From: Flavobacteriaceae bacterium | Lineage (GTDB): Bacteria > Bacteroidota > Bacteroidia > Flavobacteriales > Flavobacteriaceae | DNA: 64,000 nt | Direction: 5' to 3' | Assembly: GCA_947446865.1 (NCBI GenBank) | Contig: CANFHX010000005.1 | Span: forward strand, 1-64,000 | In this document: one piece after another, positions 17,115-27,000 of the stretch | How the letters are laid out: every line of letters starts with the position of its first letter | Numbering within the stretch: position 1 is the first letter of the stretch | Made by a program: the position numbers and the translations under genes | Notes under the pieces: model-generated | What the model saw: the letters and a program-made list of their open reading frames with translations, nothing else | What the model was told of the DNA's origin: nothing | Databases searched by the model: none

Positions 17115-17148
17115 TTAACGTTTAATTAACATTGCAGTTTCATCTTTG
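17115..17148 (+). promoter_or_regulatory. Candidate Pho box and promoter for the porin-pst unit
   Basis: TTAACG at 17115-17120 and TTAACA at 17126-17131 are 11 bases apart. After 9 bases comes CATCTTTG at 17141-17148, which has one mismatch to TAnnTTTG. The phasing and the 9-base gap are identical to those before the DUF47 gene. Other single TTAACA-like words occur at 17054-17100 in a very AT-rich leader. The porin start codon follows at 17180. Confidence 0.55.
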
Positions 17149-17179
17149 CCCCATCAAACAACAATTAAGCATTACAAAG

Positions 17180-18514
17180 ATGAAAAAAACAATGTTAATT
17201 TTCTTTTTTTTTGGTTTTCAAATGATTAATGCACAAGAAATAGCTACAGATTCTGTTAAAAAAATCTCTATTGATTCATTAAAACAAATGGTAGATGATC
17301 ATACCATGAAATTTGGAGATACTGACGAAAGATTAGCCACTATTGAAAGTGATTTAGCAAAGCTGACTAAAATTAAAATATCTGGATACATTCAAACTCA
17401 ATATGACATGTATGATTTTCAGGATGGAAAAGGACCTGTTGCAGGTTCGTCTGCTACTGCACCAGTTTCTAATTCATTTTACATAAGAAGAGCCAGAGTA
17501 AAATTTGTTTACGAAACTTTAGAAGGTATTAAATTTGTTTTACAACCTGATTTTGCAGTTGATAAAGTATCCTTAAAAGATGCCTATGTTGTACTTAATG
17601 ATCGTTGGTTCATGCAAACCTATTCCTTAACAGTTGGTCAATTTAACCGATTAAATTATGATGTAGAATTTACATCTAATACTAGAGAATTTCTTGAAAG
17701 AGCTCGAATGACTACCACTTTATATCCTAACGAACGCGATATGGGTGCGAAATTGGAAGCAAATTTTGTTAATAAATATAATATTCCATTAAAGCTTCAA
17801 TTAGCAGTGTTTAATGGTAACTTTGGAGAAGGCGCAATTGCGAATCAAGTTCGAGATATAGATAGTAATAAAGATGTTATGGCAAGAGCTACTTATTCTT
17901 TTCAATTTCCTAGTAAAGGCTTGGGAATAGATATAGGAGGGCATGGTTATTTTGGATCAACTAAAGTTTTACCACAACCAGTCACTAATCCTATAACACC
18001 TCCTGCTGTTTTTTCAGATGTAAATAATGTTTCATTCACTCCAAGTGTTGGAGAAACTCTAAAAAAAGACTGGTTTGGCGCAGAGGCACAAATATATTAT
18101 GACTTTCTTGGCGGAACTTCTTTAAAAGGGGAATATATTACAGGAACAATATCTGGAAGTACTAATGCTTTAGAAACTTATTCTGCTTTTGGAGCTAATA
18201 AAGTTAGAAAATTTGATGGTTTTTATCTTTCGTTTACTAAAAATGTTGGAAAATATTTACAAGCGGCAATTCGATACGATAGTTACGATCCCAATACTAA
18301 ATTATCTGGAAATGATGTTACAAGAGCTGATGATTTAAAATACCATACTTGGACATTTGCTTGGCAATATTTTTATGATGAAAACATAAAAGTAGTCTTA
18401 GGGTATTCTATGCCAGTAAATGAAAAAAGTGATGTGGTAGGAGGAGATTATCTTACAAGCGCAAAAGACCGTAAAGACAGTACCTTCTCAATACGTCTTC
18501 AAGCTAGATTCTAA
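17180..18514 (+). CDS. OprO/OprP-type phosphate-selective porin
   Basis: This 444-residue outer-membrane porin has a signal peptide ('MKKTMLIFFFFGFQMINAQ'). A short coiled-coil stretch at about 30-65 ('VDDHTMKFGDTDERLATIESDLAKL') resembles the trimer-forming N-termini of OprP relatives. A 16-stranded-type barrel follows and ends in 'TFSIRLQARF', with the expected terminal Phe. 'SGYIQTQYDMYDF' and 'RRARVKFVYETLEG' are typical of the OprO/OprP family. The in-frame ATG 48 bases upstream was rejected because it would bury the signal peptide and overlap the promoter. It lies first in an operon-like run with pstSCAB-phoU, which supports phosphate or polyphosphate entry across the outer membrane. 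Confidence 0.9.
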   Translation: MKKTMLIFFFFGFQMINAQEIATDSVKKISIDSLKQMVDDHTMKFGDTDERLATIESDLAKLTKIKISGYIQTQYDMYDFQDGKGPVAGSSATAPVSNSFYIRRARVKFVYETLEGIKFVLQPDFAVDKVSLKDAYVVLNDRWFMQTYSLTVGQFNRLNYDVEFTSNTREFLERARMTTTLYPNERDMGAKLEANFVNKYNIPLKLQLAVFNGNFGEGAIANQVRDIDSNKDVMARATYSFQFPSKGLGIDIGGHGYFGSTKVLPQPVTNPITPPAVFSDVNNVSFTPSVGETLKKDWFGAEAQIYYDFLGGTSLKGEYITGTISGSTNALETYSAFGANKVRKFDGFYLSFTKNVGKYLQAAIRYDSYDPNTKLSGNDVTRADDLKYHTWTFAWQYFYDENIKVVLGYSMPVNEKSDVVGGDYLTSAKDRKDSTFSIRLQARF

Positions 18515-18542
18515 TTAATAATAAATATAAAAAAATTTAAAA

Positions 18543-19376
18543 ATGAATACTTCAAAAATTAAAATCGCATTATTGTTATTAGTTGTAATGACTATTGGTT
18601 TTTCCTTCACAACAGTAGATAAAATAACTATTAAAGGTTCCGATACCATGGTTATTTTGGCTCAAAAATGGGCGGAAGTTTATATGTCCAAAAATCCAAA
18701 TACAGCTATTCAAGTTACAGGTGGAGGATCGGGTGTTGGCCTTTCTGCTTTAATTAATGGTTCAACTGATATTGCTACCTCTAGTAGACCCTTAAAAACA
18801 TCTGAATTGGAAAAAATTAAAGGACGTTATGGTACTTTAGGAGTAGAAGTTGCTTGTGCCAAAGATGGTATTACTATTTATTTAAATAAAGCAAATGGAG
18901 TAGATGTACTTACTCTAAAACAATTAGGAGATATTTATTCAGGTAAAATCACCAATTGGAAAGAAGTTGGTGGAGTGGATGCTAACATCAAACTTTATGG
19001 TCGTGAAAACAGTTCAGGAACTTATGTTTATTTTAAAGATAACGTAGTGAAAAAAGATTACGCATTAACTTGTCAAACTTTACCAGGAACTGCTGCTATT
19101 GTAAATGCAGTAAAAAAAGATAAAAACGGAATCGGTTACGGAGGTTCTGCTTATGACACTGGAGTTAAAGATTGTAAAATTAAAAAAGATGCAAATAGCC
19201 CAGCTTTAGTTGCTAATGAAGAAACTATTAGAAATAAAACATATCCAATTACAAGATATTTATATATGTATTTGGCAACAAAACCTACAGGTGCTAACAA
19301 AAAATTCATTGACTGGGTTTTGAGTCCAGAAGGGCAAAAAATAACTTCTCAAGTTGGATATTTTCCAATAAAATAA
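18543..19376 (+). CDS. pstS: Phosphate ABC transporter substrate-binding protein PstS
   Basis: This 277-residue periplasmic phosphate-binding protein has a hydrophobic signal sequence (residues 1-26) and no lipobox cysteine. Phosphate-binding loops of the PstS family are visible: 'IKGSDTMVILAQKWAE', 'VTGGGSGVGLSALINGSTDIATSSR', and 'GRENSSGTYVYFKDNV'. The C-terminal 'FIDWVLSPEGQKITSQVGYFPI' is characteristic of the short PstS type. It delivers phosphate to PstC/PstA in the inner membrane. It lies 28 bases after the porin gene and 42 bases before pstC and is part of the same unit. Confidence 0.95.
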   Translation: MNTSKIKIALLLLVVMTIGFSFTTVDKITIKGSDTMVILAQKWAEVYMSKNPNTAIQVTGGGSGVGLSALINGSTDIATSSRPLKTSELEKIKGRYGTLGVEVACAKDGITIYLNKANGVDVLTLKQLGDIYSGKITNWKEVGGVDANIKLYGRENSSGTYVYFKDNVVKKDYALTCQTLPGTAAIVNAVKKDKNGIGYGGSAYDTGVKDCKIKKDANSPALVANEETIRNKTYPITRYLYMYLATKPTGANKKFIDWVLSPEGQKITSQVGYFPIK

Positions 19377-19418
19377 AAAACATCTGTTTCTTCTTTAATT
19401 CAAAGCTATTTCTAATAA

Positions 19419-20624
19419 ATGAAATCTAACATACCAGAAAATAATTTCACACGCGAAAAGCTAAAAAAGCAGTTTCGTTTTTCTGAATTTTTTGCCGAAA
19501 AAATAATAACTTCTGTTGCTTATTTTTCAATAGCTATAATTATTCTGATATTTTTCTTTGTATTTAAAGAGTCTTTGCCAATTTTTAAATTTGGTAAACA
19601 AGAAAAAGCTAAAACGGAAATTTCAAATTCCAATAGTACCTCAGAAAAACCAGAAACCTATGGTGGTGACACTACAGAAGAGCATTTAAAGCCAGAAACC
19701 TATGGTGGTGACATTACAGAAGAACCTTTAAAACCAGAAACTTACGGAACAGATACTTCTTCCGATACAAAAGAGTTGAAACCTGAAACCTATGGAGAAG
19801 TAGTTGCAGATGCAGCTGCTCCAATTGAGGAAGCTGTAAAAGAATCGGAAGATGATGGAGCCAATAATACTTGGAATAGTTTTCTTACTACCGAATGGGT
19901 ACCAGTTTCTGATAAACCACGTTTTGGATTAATTGCATTGCTTGTCGGAACCTTAAAAGTTACCATTATAGCTATGTTATTTGCTGGACCAATAGCAGTT
20001 TTAGCAGCTTTATATACTTCTACTTTTGCTTCTAAAAGAGCCAAAGAAATTATTAAACCAATTATTGAGTTACTAGCAGCATTTCCATCGGTAGTTATTG
20101 GATTTTTTGCCTTAATGGTATTAGCCACTTTCTTTCAAGATATTTTTGGATACGAAACAAGATTAAATGCATTTGTTGGTGGGGTAGCAATGGCTCTTGC
20201 AGCTATTCCTATAATATATACCATTTCAGAAGATGCACTTTCTGCGGTTCCACCAACCTATACCGAAGCTAGTTTAGCTTTGGGTGCTAGTAAATGGCAA
20301 ACAGCATTTTTTGTAGTATTACCGGCTGCTATTCCAGGGATATTTGCTGCAATTCTTTTAGGAATTGGGCGTGTTTTTGGAGAAACGATGATTGCTCTAA
20401 TGGCAACAGGAAATGCAGCTATAAATTCGGCTAACCCTTTTGAAAGTGTTCGTACTTTTGCTGCTACAATTGGATCCGAAATGGCAGAAACTGTTTTTGG
20501 AGATACCCATTATAGTGTGTTGTTTTTTATAGGTTCGTTGCTTTTCATTTTTTCTTTCGGATTAAATGCACTTGCAGAATTTTATGTAAAAGGAAAATTA
20601 ATTAAAAGAATTCAAGGTAAATAG
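19419..20624 (+). CDS. pstC: Phosphate ABC transporter permease PstC with repeat-bearing loop
   Basis: This inner-membrane permease of the Pst importer has 401 residues, about 100 more than usual. A first membrane helix lies at about 31-51. The permease core begins near residue 165 and carries the EAA loop 'EASLALGASKWQTAFFVVLPAAIPG'. Between them is a hydrophilic, acidic segment at about residues 66-160 that contains four 'KPETYG' units. The first three are spaced exactly 42 bp and the last 48 bp (DNA about 19648-19800). By topology this loop should be periplasmic. Long first loops occur in some PstC proteins, but the repeat is unusual. It overlaps nothing and is separated from pstA by 2 bases. 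Confidence 0.94.
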   Translation: MKSNIPENNFTREKLKKQFRFSEFFAEKIITSVAYFSIAIIILIFFFVFKESLPIFKFGKQEKAKTEISNSNSTSEKPETYGGDTTEEHLKPETYGGDITEEPLKPETYGTDTSSDTKELKPETYGEVVADAAAPIEEAVKESEDDGANNTWNSFLTTEWVPVSDKPRFGLIALLVGTLKVTIIAMLFAGPIAVLAALYTSTFASKRAKEIIKPIIELLAAFPSVVIGFFALMVLATFFQDIFGYETRLNAFVGGVAMALAAIPIIYTISEDALSAVPPTYTEASLALGASKWQTAFFVVLPAAIPGIFAAILLGIGRVFGETMIALMATGNAAINSANPFESVRTFAATIGSEMAETVFGDTHYSVLFFIGSLLFIFSFGLNALAEFYVKGKLIKRIQGK

Positions 20625-20626
20625 TT

Positions 20627-21571
20627 ATGAAAAATAATACTACGACCGAAGAAAATACTTTTTTTTCTTCTCCAAATAAATCAGCAGCAATAAAAGAAAA
20701 GATAATTATAGGTTCCACTTTGGGATCGGTTATCCTAATAATTTCAGTATTATTTCTTATTATTGGAATCATTGTTTATAACGGATGGGATTTGTTCTCT
20801 TGGAAATTCATCTCTACTTTTCCAACAGATGGAATGACTAAGGGAGGAATATTTCCAGCTATTATTGGAACTTTTATTTTAGTTATTGTAATGTCAATAG
20901 CTGCAGTTCCTTTTGGGACTATAACCGCACTTTATTTAACCGAATATGCTAAAGAAAATTCAAAATTTGCTGCGGCAGTACGATTTTCTGTACGAACTTT
21001 GGCAGTCGTTCCTTCGATTATCTTTGGGCTTTTTGGGTTGGGTTTCTTTATTCAATTCATAGGAAAAGGAATGGATAGTACCTTTAATGATGGTCAGTTA
21101 CATTGGGCGCAGCCTAATATATTATGGGCAAGTTTAACCATGGCTTTATTAACATTACCCGTTATAATTGTTTCTGTTGAAGAAGCTTTGAAAACGGTAC
21201 CAAGAGAATTAAGAGAAGCAAGTTTAGCACTTGGAGCAACCAAATGGCAAACAATTAAAAAAGTGGTATTACCAGGGTCGGTTTCTGGAATTATGACGGG
21301 TACAATTTTAGCAATAAGTCGTGGAGCAGGAGAGGTTGCGCCAATTTTGTTTACAGGAGCAGCTTACTATTTGGCTACACTTCCAAAATCAGTAAGCGAC
21401 CAATTTATGAATTTGGGGTATCATATTTATATAATGTCAACACAATCTACAGACGTAGAAAAAACAATGCCAATTCAATTTGCTACTACATTAGTTTTAT
21501 TAATGCTTACAATTTCATTAAATATTGTTGCAGTAATAATTCGTTCTAGAATTAGAAGAAAAAAGATTTAA
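20627..21571 (+). CDS. pstA: Phosphate ABC transporter permease PstA
   Basis: This 314-residue second permease subunit of the Pst importer has six predicted membrane helices. The coupling (EAA) loop reads 'EASLALGATKWQTIKKVVLPGSVSG', and 'GEVAPILFTGAAYY' is typical of the end of the PstA core. It forms a heterodimer with PstC. The gene follows pstC after 2 bases and precedes pstB by 39, so the complex subunits are clearly co-expressed. Confidence 0.95.
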   Translation: MKNNTTTEENTFFSSPNKSAAIKEKIIIGSTLGSVILIISVLFLIIGIIVYNGWDLFSWKFISTFPTDGMTKGGIFPAIIGTFILVIVMSIAAVPFGTITALYLTEYAKENSKFAAAVRFSVRTLAVVPSIIFGLFGLGFFIQFIGKGMDSTFNDGQLHWAQPNILWASLTMALLTLPVIIVSVEEALKTVPRELREASLALGATKWQTIKKVVLPGSVSGIMTGTILAISRGAGEVAPILFTGAAYYLATLPKSVSDQFMNLGYHIYIMSTQSTDVEKTMPIQFATTLVLLMLTISLNIVAVIIRSRIRRKKI

Positions 21572-21610
21572 TAATTTCAATTTATTAATAAAAAACACCA
21601 ATTAGTTACG

Positions 21611-22369
21611 ATGAAAGATGTTAAAATAGAAGTCAATAATTTGTCTTTATATTATGGAGAAAAACAAGCATTGAAAAATATTTCTATGCAAATTCCTAGA
21701 AATAAAGTCACAGCACTTATTGGTCCTTCGGGTTGCGGAAAATCTACATTTTTGCGAAGTATAAATAGAATGAATGACCTTATTCCTTCTGTGAAAATAA
21801 CAGGTGAAATGCTAGTTGAAGGAATAGATATCTATGATAAAGATGTAGATGTTGTTAATATTAGAAAGAAAATTGGGATGGTTTTTCAAAAATCAAATCC
21901 TTTTCCAAAATCTATTTATGAAAACATTGCTTATGGACCAAGAATTAATGGTATTAAAGATAAAAAAGTACTTGATGAAATTGTAGAAACATCATTACAT
22001 CAAGCAGCTATTTGGGATGAAGTAAAAGATCGATTGGGAGATTCTGCAATGGGACTTTCTGGAGGGCAACAACAAAGGTTGTGCATTGCAAGAACTATGG
22101 CTGTAAATCCAGATATTATATTAATGGATGAACCAGCAAGTGCATTAGATCCTATTTCTACTTCAAAAATAGAAGAATTAGTACACCAACTTAAAGATAA
22201 ATATACCATTATTATTGTAACCCATAACATGCAACAAGCTGCTAGAACTAGTGACTATACTGCATTCTTTTATTTAGGTGAGTTAATAGAAATGGATAAA
22301 ACTAAAAGTATCTTTACTAAACCATCCAAAAAACAAACTGAAGATTATATAACAGGTAGATTTGGTTAA
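21611..22369 (+). CDS. pstB: Phosphate ABC transporter ATPase PstB
   Basis: This is the 252-residue cytoplasmic ATPase that drives the Pst importer. Walker A 'GPSGCGKST' is near residue 37, the Q-loop '[14 protein letters not shown]' near 90, the signature 'LSGGQQQR' near 150 and Walker B '[14 protein letters not shown]' near 170. The switch histidine is in '[10 protein letters not shown]'. The '[17 protein letters not shown]' segment is diagnostic of PstB among ABC ATPases. The length is typical. Confidence 0.97.
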   Translation: MKDVKIEVNNLSLYYGEKQALKNISMQIPRNKVTALIGPSGCGKSTFLRSINRMNDLIPSVKITGEMLVEGIDIYDKDVDVVNIRKKIGMVFQKSNPFPKSIYENIAYGPRINGIKDKKVLDEIVETSLHQAAIWDEVKDRLGDSAMGLSGGQQQRLCIARTMAVNPDIILMDEPASALDPISTSKIEELVHQLKDKYTIIIVTHNMQQAARTSDYTAFFYLGELIEMDKTKSIFTKPSKKQTEDYITGRFG

Positions 22370-22411
22370 TTTTTTTTACCTAGAATTTTTTTATATATTT
22401 AAATAAAAAAT

Positions 22412-23080
22412 ATGGCATCACATTTAGAATTAGAATTAGATAAACTCAGAAATACAATTATTAAAATAACTAACCTTGCAGAAAATCAAGTATTTGAAGC
22501 AATGGGTATTTTATTGTCAGAACCAATTTCTGAAAAAAAAGTAATTAAAAAAACAGAACATAAAATTGATAAATTAGATTCTAAAATTGAAGAAATTTGT
22601 CAAAATGTTTTTGCTCTACAACAACCTGTTGCTTCCGATTTAAGGTTTATTATGTCGGCAATGCATATAAGTAATGAAATTGAAAGAATTGGAGATTTTT
22701 CAATTAATATTATTAAACTGAATAAAAGCATCAGTAAAAAACAAAATGTAATAGAAAAGTTTAATATTACTGCTATTGCTAGAGCTATTGAATCTATTAT
22801 AATTAAAACAAATGTTTGTTTTCAAACGTTTGATAATAAAGAAATTGAAGAAGTTTTTATTATTAATAAAGATATTAAAAACAAAATTGAAGAAACAATT
22901 CCAGAGATTATTTCTGAAATGACAAAAAATTCTCAATTAGTAGTATCAGGAACTAATCTAGTTATGATATTAAAACATCTAGAAAGGGTAGGGGATCATT
23001 GTACTAATATTGCCGAGTCGGTATATTTTGTGATAAATGCTAAAACCATTCGACATGAAAACATACTGAGTAAAAAATAG
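22412..23080 (+). CDS. phoU: Phosphate-signalling regulator PhoU
   Basis: This 222-residue helical protein has two PhoU repeats. The metal-binding motifs appear as 'RFIMSAMHISNEIERIGDFSINI' in the first half and 'LVMILKHLERVGDHCTNIAESVYFV' in the second, both with the E-x-x-x-D pattern. In other bacteria PhoU links Pst transport to PhoR/PhoB signalling and prevents toxic phosphate influx. It is the last gene of the porin-pst unit, 42 bases after pstB. No phoR/phoB pair lies in the window, so the signalling partner is elsewhere. Confidence 0.95.
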   Translation: MASHLELELDKLRNTIIKITNLAENQVFEAMGILLSEPISEKKVIKKTEHKIDKLDSKIEEICQNVFALQQPVASDLRFIMSAMHISNEIERIGDFSINIIKLNKSISKKQNVIEKFNITAIARAIESIIIKTNVCFQTFDNKEIEEVFIINKDIKNKIEETIPEIISEMTKNSQLVVSGTNLVMILKHLERVGDHCTNIAESVYFVINAKTIRHENILSKK

Positions 23081-23147
23081 CTTTTCTATATTTTTTAATA
23101 ATTAACATATGTTTTCTAAGTATATATTTAAACTTACAATAAAAATT

Positions 23148-23918
23148 ATGAAAAATAAACTTACACTATTATTAGTATTGGCGATGGTACTTCCTGCAAT
23201 TTCAATCGCACAACTAAAGCCAATTGATTATAAAGATGGCGACCAAAAACTTAGCGGATTTGTTTCTAAACCAGCTAAATCTTTGAAAAATAAAGCGGGT
23301 ATTTTAATTCTTCCTGCTTGGATGGGTATTGACGATCACGCTAAAGAAAGTGCTGCCGAATTGTCTAAATTAGGTTACTTTACTTTTGTTGCAGATATTT
23401 ATGGTGTAGGAAATAAACCCAAAGATTATAGCGAAGCAGGACAAAAAGCAGGTTATTTCAAGAAAAATATTAAAGAATACCAAAAAAGAATTCAACTAGC
23501 TCTAGACCAATTGATAGTGCAAGGTGCTAATCCAGACAATATAGTTGTTATGGGATATTGTTTTGGAGGGACTGGTGCAATTGAAGCAGCACGAACCAAC
23601 ATGAAAGTAAAAGGAATTGTATCGTTTCACGGCGGTTTAGGTCGTGACGAAATAAGAACAATTGATACAATATCTGTAAGACTTTTAGTATTACACGGAG
23701 CGGACGATCCTTACGAAAGTGAAACCGAAATAAAAGCTTTTCAAAATGAAATGCGACTTGCTAAAGCAGATTGGGAGATGGTTTATTATGCTAATGCAGT
23801 GCATTCATTTACCGATAAAGGTGCCGGAAAAGATAATAGTAAAGGTGCCGCTTATAACGAAAACGCTGATAAACGCTCTTGGAAAGCAATGTTGCAATTT
23901 TTAAAAGAGGTTCTTTAA
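23148..23918 (+). CDS. Secreted dienelactone hydrolase-family protein
   Basis: This 256-residue alpha/beta hydrolase has an N-terminal signal peptide ('LLLVLAMVLPAISIAQ'). The catalytic triad is visible: nucleophile Cys in 'VVMGYCFGGTGA', Asp in 'LVLHGADDPYES', and His in 'YANAVHSFTDKGAG'. Cys as nucleophile is typical of the dienelactone hydrolase family, but the exported, non-clustered members are usually of unknown substrate. The start at 23148 is preferred over the ATG 39 bases upstream because it gives a normal leader. It follows phoU by about 67 bases and may be read from the phosphate unit or its own promoter. Confidence 0.9.
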   Translation: MKNKLTLLLVLAMVLPAISIAQLKPIDYKDGDQKLSGFVSKPAKSLKNKAGILILPAWMGIDDHAKESAAELSKLGYFTFVADIYGVGNKPKDYSEAGQKAGYFKKNIKEYQKRIQLALDQLIVQGANPDNIVVMGYCFGGTGAIEAARTNMKVKGIVSFHGGLGRDEIRTIDTISVRLLVLHGADDPYESETEIKAFQNEMRLAKADWEMVYYANAVHSFTDKGAGKDNSKGAAYNENADKRSWKAMLQFLKEVL

Positions 23919-23943
23919 TACAAATAATAATTTTTTAAAAATA

Positions 23944-23979
23944 AAGTCCTGAAGTAAATTTACTTCAGGACTTTTTTTA
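23944..23979 (+). terminator. Terminator after the dienelactone hydrolase gene
   Basis: A perfect 30-base palindrome with arms AAGTCCTGAAGTAAA/TTTACTTCAGGACTT is followed by a T run. It can serve both this gene and the convergent purL. Confidence 0.9.
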
Positions 23980-24040
23980 TACTGCAGCAAATCAATAAAT
24001 TAAATAGAGGATTGTCCTTTTTTATGATTTTATTTTGCAA

Positions 24041-27000
24041 TTAGTGTTTTTCCACCCAAAGCCTTGCATTCACAAATGCTTCAATCCAAGGAGAAACTTC
24101 GTCTTTTTTATCACTAGGATAATAAGCCCAGTTCCAAGGGAAAGTCGAACGCTCAATGTGTGGCATCATTACCAAATGACGACCTGTTGCATCACACATC
24201 ATAGCTGTATTATAATCCGAACCATTCGGATTCGCGGGATAACCTTCATAACCATATTTGGCTACAATATTATAGTTACTTTCTTCGTAAGGCAAGTTGA
24301 ATTTTCCTTCCCCATGCGAAACCCAAACCCCAAGAGTGCTTCCAGCCAATGACGATAACATCACCGAATGGTTCTCTTGTACTTGTACCGAAGTAAAAAT
24401 ACTTTCGTGTTTGTGCGAGTCGTTATGCAGCATTTTTCCGTGAATTTCATGCTCCGGATTAACCAATTCTAATTCCATAAACAATTGGCAACCATTACAA
24501 ATCCCAACCGAAAGGGTATCTTCTCTTTTAAAGAAATTTTGCAATGCAGTTTTTGCTTTTTCATTATATAAAAATGCACCAGCCCAACCTTTAGCCGAAC
24601 CCAAAACATCCGAATTAGAAAATCCACCAACAGCACCAATAAACTGAATATCTTCTAAATTTTCACGTCCCGAAATTAAATCGGTCATGTGAACGTCTTT
24701 CACATCAAACCCTGCCAAGTACATAGCATTCGCCATTTCGCGCTCACTATTACTTCCTTTTTCACGAATAATCGCTGCTTTCGGGCGCGTACTATTTGTC
24801 ATTCTGAGGAACGAAGAATCTCCCGTAAAGTGTTTCGGAAAAGTATAGTGTAAGGCTTGATTTTTATAATTATCAAAACGCTCTTTTGCCTTATTATTTT
24901 TTGTTTGTTTTTGGTCTAATAAATACGAAGTTTTAAACCAAATATCTCTGTGTTTACTCACTTCCAACTTCCAACTTCCAACTTCCAACAAATTACTTTC
25001 TGCAACTTTTCCAATTTTGAAAAACTCCATTCCTTCAAATGCTTTTTCAAAAGTAGCATCGTCTTTTGCTTGAAGCACAACTCCAATATTTTCAGAAAAT
25101 AAAATCTTAACTAAATCTTTTTCTGTAAAAGAATCAAATGAAATGGTAGCACCCAAATTCACATCGGCAAAACACATTTCCAATAAAGTAGTAATTAATC
25201 CACCACTTCCTATGTCATGTCCTGCAAGGATTTGTCTATCTTTAATTAAATTTTGAATGGTATTAAACGCATTTTTAAAATAGTTAGAATCCTTAATAGT
25301 AGGAGTTTCCGTTCCAATTTTATTTAAAGTTTGTGCAAACGAACTTCCACCTAATTTAAAATCATCTTGCGATAAATTAATATAATAAATAGAACCTCCA
25401 TTGCGTTGCAAAACAGGTTCTACCACCTTAGTAATATTCGAACAATTTCCACCTGCAGAAATAATAACCGTTCCTGGAGCAATCACTTCGTCATTCGGAT
25501 ATTTTTGCTTCATGGATAGCGAATCTTTCCCAGTTGGAATATTGATTCCCAATTCGATAGCAAAGTCCGAACACGCTTGAACGGCTTCATACAATCGAGC
25601 ATCTTCGCCTTCATTTTTACAAGCCCACATCCAGTTGGCAGAAAGCGAAACGCTTTGCAAATTATCTTTTAACGGAGCAAAAACAATATTCGACAACGCT
25701 TCCCCAATAGCATTTCTACTACCGGCTTTTGGGTCAATCAATGCCGAAATAGGAGCGTGCCCAATAGATGTTGCAATTCCTTCTTTTCCGTTATAATCTA
25801 AAGCCATTACGCCAACATTGTTCAACGGCAATTGCAAAGGACCAACACATTGTTGTTTGGCTACTTTTCCGCCCACACAACGATCGACTTTATTAGTCAG
25901 CCAATCTTTACAAGCAACTGCTTCTAGTTGCAGTACATTTTCTAAATAGGTTGGTATATTTTCGGTAGTATATTCTAAATCAGTATATTTTCTAACCACA
26001 GTTTTGTCGTTCATGACCACTTTTGGTGAACTTCCAAATAGGTCTTCTAAAGCAAAATCCATTGGTTTTTCTCCTGTTGTTTTACTTTTAAAAGTAAAAC
26101 GATGATTGTCTGTAACTTCCCCAACTTGGTACATTGGCGAACGCTCTCTGTCGGCAATACGTTGCAAGGTATCTATATCCTTTTGTCCAATAACCAATCC
26201 CATACGTTCTTGGCTTTCGTTTCCTATGATTTCCTTTGCGGATAGGGTAGGATCACCAACGGGCAATTTATCTAAATCGATTAATCCACCGGTTTCTTCT
26301 ACTAATTCCGATAAGCAATTTAAATGCCCACCAGCACCATGATCGTGAATAGAAACAATAGGGTTTACGTCGCTTTCTACCAAACCACGAATGGCATTTG
26401 CAGCACGTTTTTGCATTTCAGGATTAGATCGTTGGATAGCATTCAATTCGATGCCAGAACCTAAAGCACCCGTATCGGCTGAGGAAACTGCAGCACCACC
26501 CATACCAATTCTATAATTTTCACCACCAAGAATCACGATTTTATCTCCTGTTTTTGGTTTTTGTTTTTGTGCTTGCGATGCTTTTCCGTAACCAATTCCA
26601 CCCGCTTGCATGATGACTTTATCGTAACCTAATTTGCGGTTGTCTTCATCGTGTTCAAAAGTCAAAATAGAACCAGTAATTAAGGGTTGCCCAAATTTAT
26701 TCCCAAAATCGGAAGCACCATTAGAGGCTTTGATCAAAATATTCATTGGCGTTTGGTACAACCATTTTCGTTCGGTCATACCATTTTCCCAATTTCTATT
26801 TTCTTCTAATCTAGAATAGGCAGTCATGTAAACCGCGGTTCCAGCCAATGGCAATGAACCTTGACCACCAGCCAATCTATCACGAATTTCACCTCCCGAA
26901 CCTGTTGCAGCACCATTAAAAGGTTCTACGGTAGTTGGAAAGTTATGCGTTTCTGCTTTTAAGGAAATAACTGAATCGAATTGTTTTTTGGTGTAAAAAT

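Noticed and set aside
24035..24352. Plus-strand open frame opposite the purL 3' end, and similar frames opposite valS, the TonB receptors and uvrB
   Set aside because: These are antisense shadows of well-supported genes with no independent signal.
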